59,054 bases of DNA from Cyanobacteria bacterium RYN_339 (GTDB lineage Bacteria > Cyanobacteriota > Sericytochromatia > S15B-MN24 > JAQBPE01): assembly GCA_028287685.1 (NCBI GenBank), contig JAQBPE010000085.1, forward strand, positions 1 to 59,054, given 5' to 3'. The notes beneath the pieces were generated by a model, which saw only the letters and a list, made by a program, of their open reading frames with translations, was not told the DNA's origin and searched no databases. Made by a program: the position numbers and the translations under genes. This document shows, piece after piece, positions 25,342-33,453 of this stretch (positions within the stretch are counted from its first letter, which is position 1; every line of letters starts with the position of its first letter).

Positions 25342-25995
25342 GTGCCCGACCCGCAGACCAAACGCGGCTTCTTCCAGCGCTTCCGCGGCTCGTCCGACGA
25401 GCTGTACGGCCACCTGACGCAGCTGGGCCGCAACCTCGAAGAGGCGGTCTTCCGCTTCGACGCCATGGTCACCCACTGGGACGAGCGCGAGGGCCGGTTG
25501 CAGAGCATCCGCGAGACGGAGCACAACGGCGATCGCCTCCTGCGGGAGCTGCACGACTACCTGCGCGACACCTTCTTCGTGCCGGGCGACCGCGAGTCGA
25601 TCCTGGCGCTCACGAACGAGCTGGACGACGTGGTCGACAAGACCCTGAAGATCGGCATGACGCTGATGCTGTACCGCGTGGAGGAGCCGCCGTCGGCGTT
25701 CCTGGAAATGGTGCGGCTGTTGCGGGAGTGCGCCTCCAACTTGCGGCAGGCCTTCGACCTGATGCCCCAGCGGGGGCGCCGCAAGGCGATCGACGAGCAC
25801 TGCTTGCGCGTGATCGCGCTGGAAGACGAGGCGGACGCGGTGTACCGCTCCGGCCTCGAGGCGCTGTTCGACCACCCGACCGACATGCTCCACTTGTTGA
25901 AGTGGAAGGACCTGCTGGACTGGACGGACGACGCGGTTGACCACGCCAACCACGTGGCCTACCGGCTGATGAGCTTGAACCAGGACCTACACTAG
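25342..25995 (+). CDS. DUF47 family protein (PhoU-like helical bundle)
   Basis: The start is uncertain: GTG 25342 gives VPDPQTKRGFFQRFRG, while the track GTG 25285 lies inside the preceding gene. The about 217-residue protein is helical, with the DUF47 pattern near its start (LRxL-E-E-A-V-x-x-F), IRETEHNGDRLLRELHDYL, and a central FFVPGDRESILALTNELDDVVD, which matches the phosphate-transport-associated DUF47/PhoU-like fold with metal-binding E/D-x-x-x-D motifs. These proteins usually accompany PiT-type phosphate transporters, none of which is in the window. Its TAG overlaps the stop codon of the convergent gene as CTAG. Confidence 0.85.
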   Translation: MPDPQTKRGFFQRFRGSSDELYGHLTQLGRNLEEAVFRFDAMVTHWDEREGRLQSIRETEHNGDRLLRELHDYLRDTFFVPGDRESILALTNELDDVVDKTLKIGMTLMLYRVEEPPSAFLEMVRLLRECASNLRQAFDLMPQRGRRKAIDEHCLRVIALEDEADAVYRSGLEALFDHPTDMLHLLKWKDLLDWTDDAVDHANHVAYRLMSLNQDLH

Positions 25996-27647
25996 AAGAG
26001 GTTCTCTTCGCCGATAGGCACCGCCGCCGGCAACGGCCCCTGCGACTTGCGCTGCGTATAGATCTCGCCATCCAACGGCACGGTGTCGATGCGGTGGATG
26101 CCGTTCTTGTCCAGGATCACGCGGATGCGGTGGTAGAAGGGCGCCTCCTTGCGGTTGCGCTCGTCCCAATGCGTGAGCCGGAAGACCACGTTCAGGTGGT
26201 AGACCTTGGGCGCGCGCACGCGGCAGAAGATCCGGCTGGACGGGTCGTAGAACTGGACGCGGGCGGTGGGGTTGTCGAGCCTGGCCAGCAGCTCTTCCAC
26301 GCTGAAGCGCAGGATGTGCTTGATGTCCGTGCGGCGCTTGTGCTCGCTCAGGATCTCGCGGGCGTAGAGCTTGAGGTCGTTTTGGTACAGGATCACGGTC
26401 TCCTTCCGCTCCTGATCAAGATCTACGACGTGTTGGGTGTTTCGAACTTTCAGAACGTCGGCTGGAACGCTCGGCTTCGTCAGGTAAATCACGCGCTCCT
26501 TGCACTTGCCCACGTCGATGTCGGAGGTGGGGTCGTGGATCAGCAGCTTGTTGTCCGGGAAGTAGCGCGAGATCTTCGACCACAGCGACTCGCGCAAGAG
26601 CTCCTTGATGCGGTCCTTGACCACATAGGCAATCGCGAAGATCGTCATCGCCAGCAGCAAGTTGGTGGCGTATAGGCGCAAGATGAAGCCGGTGTTCGTC
26701 AGGGCCGCGAAGTAGGCCGCCACCAGCGCGCCCATCATCGCGGCGAAGTTCTTCCAGCGGTTGGTCTCTTGGATCGTCTTCACGTCCAGGTAGAGCACCT
26801 GGTCGATCAGCTTCTTCAAGGCGCCGGAGCGGTAGGTGTAGAGCGCCAGGGCGTCGTCGTCGCCGGGGGCCAGGGAGACGTAGCCTTGCCGCGCGCGGTG
26901 TTCACCCTCCCGCTCCGCGACGGCGTGCAGGCGGTCGCTGACCTTGGCGAGGCGGGTCGGGGCCTCCCAGGTGCTTTGCAGCTGGAAGTGCAGGTCCGCG
27001 AGCGTGTGGTCGAAGCGGTAGGTCAGGAACTCGTCCACCTGGCCCAGGCGGGACAGCGTGGTTGGCGCCAGGCGAGACTCCAGGGTGCGGAACTCCGCGA
27101 CCAGCCCGCGGTAACGCTCGAGCAGCTCCGGCAGATCGCTCAGGAAGTCCCCCAGGGCGCCTTCCAGCTCGCGCCAGGCGGCGTTGTCGCCAGGACGGGA
27201 CTTGGCGGCTTGCATGCGCTCGTCCAGGTCCTTGGCGCGCGCGCGCAGCAGGCTGCTCACGATGCAGCCGAACAGCCGCGCCTCGTTGACGGCCTTGTCC
27301 TCCGCCGAGGCGTCGCCCGAGTCGATCTGCTTCACGTGGAACGAGATCGCGTTCAAGGGCGATTGGCGGCTGAGCGGATCCAGCAGCGTCAGCTCCGAGA
27401 TCTCCGGCGTCTTGAAGCGGATGTAGCCGTACAGGCTGCGGTAGAAGGTCTCGCGCGGGAAGCTTAGCTGCGAGATGCCCATGTTCGACGGGAAGAAGTA
27501 GTACGCCTCGACGCGGTAGTGCTCGACGGCCTGGCCGTCCGAGAGGTTGTCGGCCGCGACGTCGTAGTTGAACTGCACCTCGAACTGCGATCGGTCGTGG
27601 ATCGTGCAGTGGGCGCTCAGGTTGTCGTTGCCGTAGTCCTGACGCAT
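25992..27647 (-). CDS. Large hypothetical protein with two central membrane helices
   Basis: A 551-residue protein. The N-terminal half is soluble with beta-like beginning (FEVQFNYDVAADNLSDG...VEAYYFFPSNMGI) and long helices (RAKDLDERMQAAKSR; FLSDLPELLERYRGLVAEF). Around residues 305-345 two membrane helices follow each other (MMGALVAAYFAALTNTGFIL and ATNLLLAMTIFAIAYVV), and the C-terminal 200 residues are again soluble, with KVYHLNVVFRLTHWD near the end. Thus both termini are on the same side, most likely cytoplasmic. No family recognised. ATG start; divergent from the secreted protein gene at 27805 through a 157-base AT-rich gap. Confidence 0.65.
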   Translation of the reverse strand: MRQDYGNDNLSAHCTIHDRSQFEVQFNYDVAADNLSDGQAVEHYRVEAYYFFPSNMGISQLSFPRETFYRSLYGYIRFKTPEISELTLLDPLSRQSPLNAISFHVKQIDSGDASAEDKAVNEARLFGCIVSSLLRARAKDLDERMQAAKSRPGDNAAWRELEGALGDFLSDLPELLERYRGLVAEFRTLESRLAPTTLSRLGQVDEFLTYRFDHTLADLHFQLQSTWEAPTRLAKVSDRLHAVAEREGEHRARQGYVSLAPGDDDALALYTYRSGALKKLIDQVLYLDVKTIQETNRWKNFAAMMGALVAAYFAALTNTGFILRLYATNLLLAMTIFAIAYVVKDRIKELLRESLWSKISRYFPDNKLLIHDPTSDIDVGKCKERVIYLTKPSVPADVLKVRNTQHVVDLDQERKETVILYQNDLKLYAREILSEHKRRTDIKHILRFSVEELLARLDNPTARVQFYDPSSRIFCRVRAPKVYHLNVVFRLTHWDERNRKEAPFYHRIRVILDKNGIHRIDTVPLDGEIYTQRKSQGPLPAAVPIGEENLF

Positions 27648-27804
27648 GAAATCCGCTCTCCTCCCTCCTTATGCCCACTTGGACGAAACTGCTTGTGATT
27701 TTCTCCTTTACAATTGTTCATATACTTTCGTAATATCAACGTATGCCGGGCGGAAAGACCCTCGCCAGGCCGCTGATGAGGCGATCGCAGTCCAGGAGGA
27801 AGGT
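27648..27804. promoter_or_regulatory. AT-rich divergent intergenic region with putative promoter
   Basis: This gap separates two divergent genes and is distinctly AT-rich in its middle (CTTTACAATTGTTCATATAC). TTTACA and TAATAT with an 18-base spacer (about 27710-27739) are a possible promoter for the plus-strand gene; opposing elements for the minus-strand gene likely overlap it. Confidence 0.35.
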
Positions 27805-28332
27805 ATGCAGCAGTTTCCGTTGTTCCAAACACGGTTCACCCGGGGCCTGCTAGCGATTGCCGCTTGCGCGCTCGTCACCTTTCCTGCCTTGCCTGCCGCC
27901 GCGCAGGTGGGCATGACGCTCTCCGACTTCGAAAAGGTCAGCGGCAAGTCAATTGACAACTACAAGACGGAAGAGGGCGCCAAGGGCCTGATTTACCGGG
28001 ATACCTGGTACTCCGAGAAGTCGAAGAAGCAGTTCCTGGGCCGCACGGCCATCGAGATGGACACGGACGACAAGGTCGCGAAGGAGGTCTTCTTCTTCGA
28101 CGATCCCCTGCCCAACACGCCGGAAGGCGCCGTGGACGCGGTGGGCATCGCGTTCAACCTGATGCCCAAGGGCACGCCCACGAAGTTCGTGAACAACGGC
28201 CGCCGCCAGTACGAGCACGGCTGGGTGCTGTGGTTCGACTACGGCGAGGGCCGCTACATCAACTTCTTCCTCGACAAGGAAGAGACGAAGATCGAGGCGG
28301 TCGTCGGCGGCGTCGAGGCCACCAACATCTAG
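27805..28332 (+). CDS. Secreted hypothetical protein (BamE/SmpA-like size)
   Basis: ATG 27805 follows AGGAGGAAGGT; the longer track start is out of place. A signal peptide (FTRGLLAIAACALVTFPALPAAAQ) is followed by a 140-residue periplasmic domain beginning GMTLSDFEKVSGKS, with TWYSEKSKKQFLG and GWVLWFDYGEGRYINFFLD. The G-M-x-x-x-D-F beginning after the signal is similar to small periplasmic folds of the BamE type, but I am not confident. It ends at a CTAG where its stop codon overlaps that of the convergent lipoprotein gene. Confidence 0.6.
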   Translation: MQQFPLFQTRFTRGLLAIAACALVTFPALPAAAQVGMTLSDFEKVSGKSIDNYKTEEGAKGLIYRDTWYSEKSKKQFLGRTAIEMDTDDKVAKEVFFFDDPLPNTPEGAVDAVGIAFNLMPKGTPTKFVNNGRRQYEHGWVLWFDYGEGRYINFFLDKEETKIEAVVGGVEATNI

Positions 28333-28847
28333 GTCGTAGCGGCCACCGGCGCCGGGGGATCATTGCCCTGGCGCAGTTGCAACTCTACCAACGCGGCGAG
28401 CTTCAGGCGGTACTGGGTAATCCGGTACAGCATGTCGCTTGCCGTTGCGTCGGGGCCCAGCACCTCGCCCGCGAGCGGGTGGTGCTTGTCGAACTCCGCC
28501 AGCGCGGCCGTAGCCGCCGGGGTGTTGGCACCCGCCAAGCGGGTGGCGATCGCCGCCGTGTCGAGGTCGAGCTGTTGGAGCAACGGCACCAGGCCCGTCG
28601 TCAGGCTCTTGGCGCGCGCGGGCGTGAGCTTCCGGCCGGCGGCCGTGTCCAGGCTCAGCGTGTGGAAGGCGGCGTCGATCGCATCGAGGTCGGCGTGGGC
28701 GGCCTGCGCCGCATCCACCAGGACGTCACCGGTGTCACGGATGGCGGCGTGCTGGGCCACGCGGGCGCGGGCAGCCACGGGGGCGCTGGGGACGGCATGG
28801 CAGCCGGCCAGGGTAACCATCAGCAACAACGCCGCGAGAGCTCGCAA
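28329..28847 (-). CDS. Lipoprotein of unknown function
   Basis: I choose TTG 28847 since GGAGG lies five bases upstream (the track GTG 28853 is inside that site). The signal LRALAALLLMVTLAGC has a clear lipobox with LAGC. The 150-residue mature protein is helical and alanine-rich (VDAAQAAHADLDAIDAAFHTL; LLQQLDLDTAAIATRLAG), likely a periplasmic helical bundle. No family recognised. Stop overlap CTAG with the gene at 27805. Confidence 0.55.
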   Translation of the reverse strand: MRALAALLLMVTLAGCHAVPSAPVAARARVAQHAAIRDTGDVLVDAAQAAHADLDAIDAAFHTLSLDTAAGRKLTPARAKSLTTGLVPLLQQLDLDTAAIATRLAGANTPAATAALAEFDKHHPLAGEVLGPDATASDMLYRITQYRLKLAALVELQLRQGNDPPAPVAATT

Positions 28848-28924
28848 GGACACCTCCTGTTAAGGAGTTGTCGGCGAGGTTGGCGCGAACTTGCGTAGAA
28901 CTTTTACGCGGTCTTTACGCGCCC

Positions 28925-29635
28925 TTATCCGTGCGAGATCAGCCTCAGCACGGTCTCGAGCATGCGGCGGTCTTCGTCTGCGGCGCAGAGGTCCTCCACC
29001 ACCTGACGCTTGCCCGTTGGGGCGAGGTACTCCAGGCGCGGGCGGCCGTCTTCCTCGAAGCGGCGGACCAGCTGCAGCTTGCCCTGCTTCTCCAGCAACG
29101 AGGTGAGCAGCTGCTTCAACACCCCCTGCACCACGGAGCTGACATCGGCGGGCGCGGGCGGCGCGCCGGCGGCGAAGGGCTCGTCGGCCTGGTCTTCGGG
29201 ACCGAGGCTGGTGCGGATGGCCTCCAGCTGGTCTTGGAGCGCCTTGCGCTGCACCTGGAAGCTGTCCATGATGTCGCGGTGCTTGTCCAGCAGCGCTTCT
29301 TCCTGGCTTTGCAGCTCGCGCAGGTGGCGGTAGCCGGCGCGCAGCTCGATGCGTGGGTCGAACGGGCCGTCGCCCTGGCGCTCGCGGCGGTATTCCTTGA
29401 GCGTGTGGCCCTCGTCCAGCCAGGCCTTGAGCGACTTGAGCTGCTCGACGTCGGCCACGGAGAAGATGCGGTGGCCATCCGCGCTGCGGCGGACCTCCCA
29501 GTTCATGTACGCGATCCACGTGCGCACGAGCGAGGGCGAGACCCCCAGGTCCTTGGCCACCTCGGAGGTGCTCCAGTGCTCGTTCGGCTGCGCGGTCGTC
29601 GGCTCGTCCATCATGATCACCGTGCTCGGGGCCAT
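28925..29635 (-). CDS. MerR-type DNA-binding regulator
   Basis: ATG 29635 has AAGGAG nine bases upstream. Residues 19-85 form a MerR-family winged helix-turn-helix (WSTSEVAKDLGVSPSLVRTWI, then HRIFSVADVEQLKSLKAWLDEG). The middle is a long coiled coil (LRAGYRHLRELQSQEEALLDKH) that would dimerise the protein, and the C-terminal 90 residues are a small helical domain (VVQGVLKQLLTSLLEKQGKLQLV) lacking the cysteines of metal-sensing members. The inducer is unknown. It is divergent from nothing close; the neighbouring sugar kinase gene lies upstream in the same strand. Confidence 0.75.
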   Translation of the reverse strand: MAPSTVIMMDEPTTAQPNEHWSTSEVAKDLGVSPSLVRTWIAYMNWEVRRSADGHRIFSVADVEQLKSLKAWLDEGHTLKEYRRERQGDGPFDPRIELRAGYRHLRELQSQEEALLDKHRDIMDSFQVQRKALQDQLEAIRTSLGPEDQADEPFAAGAPPAPADVSSVVQGVLKQLLTSLLEKQGKLQLVRRFEEDGRPRLEYLAPTGKRQVVEDLCAADEDRRMLETVLRLISHG

Positions 29636-29719
29636 GGTCGGGGCTCCTTCCGGGTTGGGGGAATGTCGCCGATCATGACATAATCCGGCCGTGGCGGCTG
29701 TGACGCATGCCCGCCGGGC

Positions 29720-30658
29720 TCAGGGCGAGAACGCGTCCAACTCCGCCCGGGTGGGCAAGGCGGCGATCGCCCCCGTCCGCGTGCACACCAGCCCACCCAC
29801 CGCGCTCGCTCGCGTCAGCACCCGGGTCCAGCCAGCGGCATCCAGGCGGTCGGGCACCGCCGCCAGGCGCTCGTCGGCACGCTTCAAGGCCGTCAACTCT
29901 GCCAACACGCCCGCCACGAAGCCGTCCCCGGCGCCGGTGGTGTCGACCACGTCCACGGCCGGCGCCGCGACCCGCACCTGGCCGCCAGCCCAGCGCACCT
30001 CCGCGCCCTGCGCGCCGTGCGTCGTCAAGACCGTGATCCCGGGGCCCAGCGTGCCCAGCAGCGCCAGCTCGTCCTCGCCCAGCTTCACGACCGTGGCCAC
30101 GGTCAGGGCCGCCTCCAACACGCGCAGCAGCTTCTGCCGATCCGGCCACAGCACGAGCCGCACGTTGGGATCGAACATGACCAGTCCACCGGCGGCACGC
30201 ACGCGCGCGGCGGCTTCCAACACGGCGCCCCGCGCGGGCGCGCCTTGCAGGATCAGCGAGCCGAAGTAGAAGGCATCGAGGTGGTCGAGCGTGGCGACCG
30301 GCAGGTCGGACGGGGCGATCGCCGCGTCGGCGCAGGCCACGCGGGAGAAGGCCGCGAGCTCCCGATCGCCGTCCGCGCGGGTGGTGACGTAGGCCATGCG
30401 CGTCTGACAGCCCATCACGCGGCGGACCAACGAGGCGTCCACGCCCTCGGCCGCCAGGAGCGCGGCCAGGGCGTCGCCGAAGGGGTCTTCCGCCAGGCAG
30501 CCCGCGAAGCCCGCACGCACGCCCAGCCGCGCCAGCCCCACCGCCACGTTCAGCGGTGCGCCGCCGGGGGCCCGCTCGAAGTGCCGCGCAGCAGCCAGGG
30601 TTGCGCCGCGCTCGCGGCTCACCCAGTCGATCAGCGCTTCCCCGGCCGTCAGGATCAT
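29720..30658 (-). CDS. PfkB-family sugar kinase (fructokinase-like)
   Basis: ATG 30658 is the start; it overlaps the stop of the MscS gene by four bases (ATGA), so they are translationally coupled. The 312-residue protein carries ribokinase-family motifs: the N-terminal GEALIDWV, the substrate motif APGGAPLNVAVGLARLG with GG pair near residue 33, and the catalytic-base motif DTTGAGDGFVAGVL near residue 250. It phosphorylates a sugar, and GEALIDW and FDPNVR resemble fructokinases. The cellular role next to a mechanosensitive channel is not obvious. Confidence 0.88.
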   Translation of the reverse strand: MILTAGEALIDWVSRERGATLAAARHFERAPGGAPLNVAVGLARLGVRAGFAGCLAEDPFGDALAALLAAEGVDASLVRRVMGCQTRMAYVTTRADGDRELAAFSRVACADAAIAPSDLPVATLDHLDAFYFGSLILQGAPARGAVLEAAARVRAAGGLVMFDPNVRLVLWPDRQKLLRVLEAALTVATVVKLGEDELALLGTLGPGITVLTTHGAQGAEVRWAGGQVRVAAPAVDVVDTTGAGDGFVAGVLAELTALKRADERLAAVPDRLDAAGWTRVLTRASAVGGLVCTRTGAIAALPTRAELDAFSP

Positions 30659-31692
30659 GGCTGCGGCGGGCGGCCCAGCTTGGCGATCTCGCCGCCTTGC
30701 AGGGCCTCGCCGGCGATCGCCAGCCAGGCCGTCTTGTTGCTGGCCGGCAGCTTGATGCCCAGCTCCTTGAAGCGGTAGATCACCTTGCGGCGGAAGGCGC
30801 GGCCCACCACCCACTGCTCTAACGGGCGCGTCTTGAGTTGCAGCTTGATCTGCACCTCGCCCTCCTTGAAGGCTTCCACGCCCAACACCTCCACCGGCTC
30901 CAGCACCTTGTCCGGCATCTCGGCCTGGATCTCCGCGCCGCACTGCTCGAGGGCCGCGATCACGCGGTCGGGGTCCTCGTCGTAGGAGACGGAGATCTCG
31001 AGCACCGCGCGGGCCCACTCCTTGGAGTGGTTGGTCACGGCCAGGATTTGGCCGTTGGGGATCGTGATCAGCTGGCCGTGCTGGTTGCGCAGCTGCGTGA
31101 TGCGCAGGTTCATCTTCTCGACGAGGCCGATCTTGGTGTCCACCTCGATCACGTCGCCGATGCCGAACTGGTCCTCCGTGAGGATGAAGAAGCCGCTGAT
31201 CACGTCCTTGACCAGGCTCTGGGCGCCGAAGCCTACCGCGAGGCCCGCAATGCCGGCCGAGGCCAGCAGCGGCGCCACGTTCACCCCGATCTTGGCCAGG
31301 ATCAAGGTCAGCCCCAGGAACAGGATCAGCACCTTGCCCGCGCTCGCCAGCATGCCGGAGAGCGTGTTGCTGCGCTGCGAGACGCGCATGGCGGCATCCG
31401 GTTTGAGGTTGGAGTTGATGATCAGGAAGATGTTGTTCAGGAAGATCTGGTAGAACTTCAGGCCCAGCAACGTCATGGCGATGACCAGCAGCACCACCAG
31501 CCCGGTGTCCAGCGCCCAGGCCGTGACATGGGGGACCACCGTCCAGGGGCTCACGCGGCCCGCCATGATCCCGGCCACGTCGATCGAGACCAGGTGCGCG
31601 GGCGGAACCATCAGCGGGACCGGCGAGGTCTGCGGCAGCTGCAACATGGGGATGGGGATGGGGGTGGCAGGGACGGCTGGCATGCCAGTCAT
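30655..31692 (-). CDS. Small-conductance mechanosensitive channel, MscS family
   Basis: A 345-residue MscS homologue. Membrane helices lie at about 55-80 (ALDTGLVVLLVIAMTLLGL), 110-135 (VLILFLGLTLILAKIGV) and the pore-lining TM3 at 140-170, LASAGIAGLAVGFGAQSLVKD, with the family's glycine/alanine zipper. A beta domain (IGDVIEVDTKIGLVEKMNLRIT) and C-terminal alpha-beta domain follow. It opens upon osmotic downshock to release solutes. An N-terminal proline-rich segment (TPIPIPMLQLPQTSPVP) precedes the helices. It precedes and is coupled to the sugar kinase gene. Confidence 0.92.
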   Translation of the reverse strand: MTGMPAVPATPIPIPMLQLPQTSPVPLMVPPAHLVSIDVAGIMAGRVSPWTVVPHVTAWALDTGLVVLLVIAMTLLGLKFYQIFLNNIFLIINSNLKPDAAMRVSQRSNTLSGMLASAGKVLILFLGLTLILAKIGVNVAPLLASAGIAGLAVGFGAQSLVKDVISGFFILTEDQFGIGDVIEVDTKIGLVEKMNLRITQLRNQHGQLITIPNGQILAVTNHSKEWARAVLEISVSYDEDPDRVIAALEQCGAEIQAEMPDKVLEPVEVLGVEAFKEGEVQIKLQLKTRPLEQWVVGRAFRRKVIYRFKELGIKLPASNKTAWLAIAGEALQGGEIAKLGRPPQP

Positions 31693-31696
31693 CCTA

Positions 31697-32560
31697 TCAC
31701 AGGGCGGTGGTGTCGCCTGCCGAGAGCATGTCCAGCCGCACGCCGCGCAGCGACATGGGCGCCTTGACCGCCTGCGCGGGCACGTGGATCAGCGAGACCG
31801 TGCCGTGGCCGCGCACCGTGACGGAGCCGTCCGGCTTCACGATCGCGGTGGTCTCCGGATCGACGCCCAGGCCGATGCTGCCGGGCTGCTTCGCGACGGC
31901 GTACGTCAGGCGCGGCACGCGGCCACGCTGGGAGAAGTGGGTGTCTACCACCAGGTCGGGCGCGAAGCCGAGGCCGGCCCCCAGTTGGACGCCGTCCTTG
32001 GCCGGGTCCTCGCCGGACCAGGCCGTGGCCATCGGGTCGCCGCCGAGAATGGCCGTCTTGCCCCAGACCATGGCGCCGGCACTGGTGCCGGCGACGACGG
32101 CGCCGTGGTGCCAGGCGCCGGCGATCGCCGCGCGCCAGCCCGGCGTGAGGGCCGCAAAGATGCGCGCCTGGTCGCCGCCGGACCAGAACATGCCGTGGCT
32201 GGACGCCACTTCCGCCGCTTCCGCCGCCGTGGGCTCGCCATGGGGCACCAGGAACTTCACGTGGGTGGCGCCCAGCTGCCCGAGGTAATCGACGTAAGCC
32301 TTGCCGCTCTTGGCGGGGTCGTCGGAAGCGAGCGGGAAGATCAGCACGGGCTGGTCGTTACCGCCGGCCAATTCCATGAACGCCTTCATGATCTCGTCTT
32401 GGTCCTTGCCGCCGCCGATGAACATCAGCGGCCCGCCGGCCAGCGTGACGGAGGCGGCATGGGCCACGCCGGCTTGGCGCACGGCGGCTGCAGAGGGCGA
32501 AACCCCGCAGCCCACGAGGGCGAAGGAGGCGAGTACGACGAGCAGGTTACGACGCAGCAT
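31697..32560 (-). CDS. Cyanophycinase-family lipoprotein (peptidase S51), copy 1
   Basis: A 287-residue exported member of the S51 family, which cleaves aspartyl bonds; cyanophycinase degrades cyanophycin (arginine-aspartate polymer) to dipeptides. The lipobox is VLASFALVGC. Conserved points are GPLMFIGGGKDQ, the nucleophile elbow GTSAGAMVWG and DTHFSQRGRVPRL. The export signal suggests it acts on external polymer, as in the CphE type, instead of on a cytoplasmic store. Divergence from true cyanophycinases, for instance to a general dipeptidase, cannot be excluded. Next to a second copy, 38 bases further upstream. Confidence 0.8.
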   Translation of the reverse strand: MLRRNLLVVLASFALVGCGVSPSAAAVRQAGVAHAASVTLAGGPLMFIGGGKDQDEIMKAFMELAGGNDQPVLIFPLASDDPAKSGKAYVDYLGQLGATHVKFLVPHGEPTAAEAAEVASSHGMFWSGGDQARIFAALTPGWRAAIAGAWHHGAVVAGTSAGAMVWGKTAILGGDPMATAWSGEDPAKDGVQLGAGLGFAPDLVVDTHFSQRGRVPRLTYAVAKQPGSIGLGVDPETTAIVKPDGSVTVRGHGTVSLIHVPAQAVKAPMSLRGVRLDMLSAGDTTAL

Positions 32561-32598
32561 CTTCGCCTTATCGCCACCTTAACCTTGAAACGTGCGTT

Positions 32599-33396
32599 TT
32601 ACAGCCGCCAATCCTTGAGGTCCAGCCGCTGACCGCTGGAAACGACCGCCACGCGCGCGGCGCCGGCTTCGGGCTTGATCACGGTGACGGCGCCGATGCC
32701 GAAGACCTCCATCGGGCCCTGGTTGGGCAGATAGGCCGCGGTCTCCGGGTCGATACCGATGCCCAGCGCGTCCTGCGCGCCACAGGCGGTCCAGAGCCGG
32801 GTAAAACGGGCGCGTTCGCTGAAGTGTGGGTCGAAGATCGTGTTCCCCAGCAAGCCCACGCCGTCTTCGATGGCCAGGGCGGCCTTGCCCTTGGCGATCA
32901 CATCAGACGATTCGCCTTTCACGATCACGCCCGTGCCCCAAATCATGCTGCCGGCGCTGTGTCCGCCAATCGCGGCCCCGGCCTGGCGGGCAGCGCGCAC
33001 GTCGTCGAAGAAGGGCTTGAAGGCCGTCAACAGCTTGTCCGGCGAGCCACCGGCGAACCAGAGGCCCGCGGCGCCGCGCACGACCGCATGGTCCGCCGCC
33101 ACGCCGGTCATGACCGTGAGGTTGGTGGCGCCGCGGTCCTTGAAGTAGGCCAGGTAGCGGTCACCCTGCGCGTCGCCGCCCGCGAAGGGCACGATCACGA
33201 TCGGCGCGGCCTTGCCGCCGGCCAGGTCCAGGAAGCGGCCCAGCAGGGCCGGCGAGTCATCCCCGCCGCCGACCAGGAACAGGGGCCCCGGTCCGTCGGC
33301 CTGGCGCAGCTGATAGTGGCCGGCGGGCTTCCGCACGGGTTCGTCGTGGCCGCACCCGGCCACCATTACCGCCAGCAAGATCGCCACACAACGCAT
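32599..33396 (-). CDS. Cyanophycinase-family lipoprotein (peptidase S51), copy 2
   Basis: The start is ATG 33396, giving the lipoprotein signal MRCVAILLAVMVAGCGH; the track start adds a non-signal extension. The 265-residue protein has the same S51 layout as its neighbour: GPLFLVGGGDDS, the serine elbow GGHSAGSMIWG, DPHFSERARFTRL and IGIDPETAAYL. The two copies are clearly related but diverged (roughly a third identity by eye), so duplication is old. Both are exported lipoproteins and presumably share a substrate class. No cyanophycin synthetase is in the window. Confidence 0.8.
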   Translation of the reverse strand: MRCVAILLAVMVAGCGHDEPVRKPAGHYQLRQADGPGPLFLVGGGDDSPALLGRFLDLAGGKAAPIVIVPFAGGDAQGDRYLAYFKDRGATNLTVMTGVAADHAVVRGAAGLWFAGGSPDKLLTAFKPFFDDVRAARQAGAAIGGHSAGSMIWGTGVIVKGESSDVIAKGKAALAIEDGVGLLGNTIFDPHFSERARFTRLWTACGAQDALGIGIDPETAAYLPNQGPMEVFGIGAVTVIKPEAGAARVAVVSSGQRLDLKDWRL

Positions 33397-33453
33397 CGTT
33401 CCAGCGTAGCCCGCCGAAGCGAGCTGTCCCAAGGCGGTTTTGCACCAAGCGCT

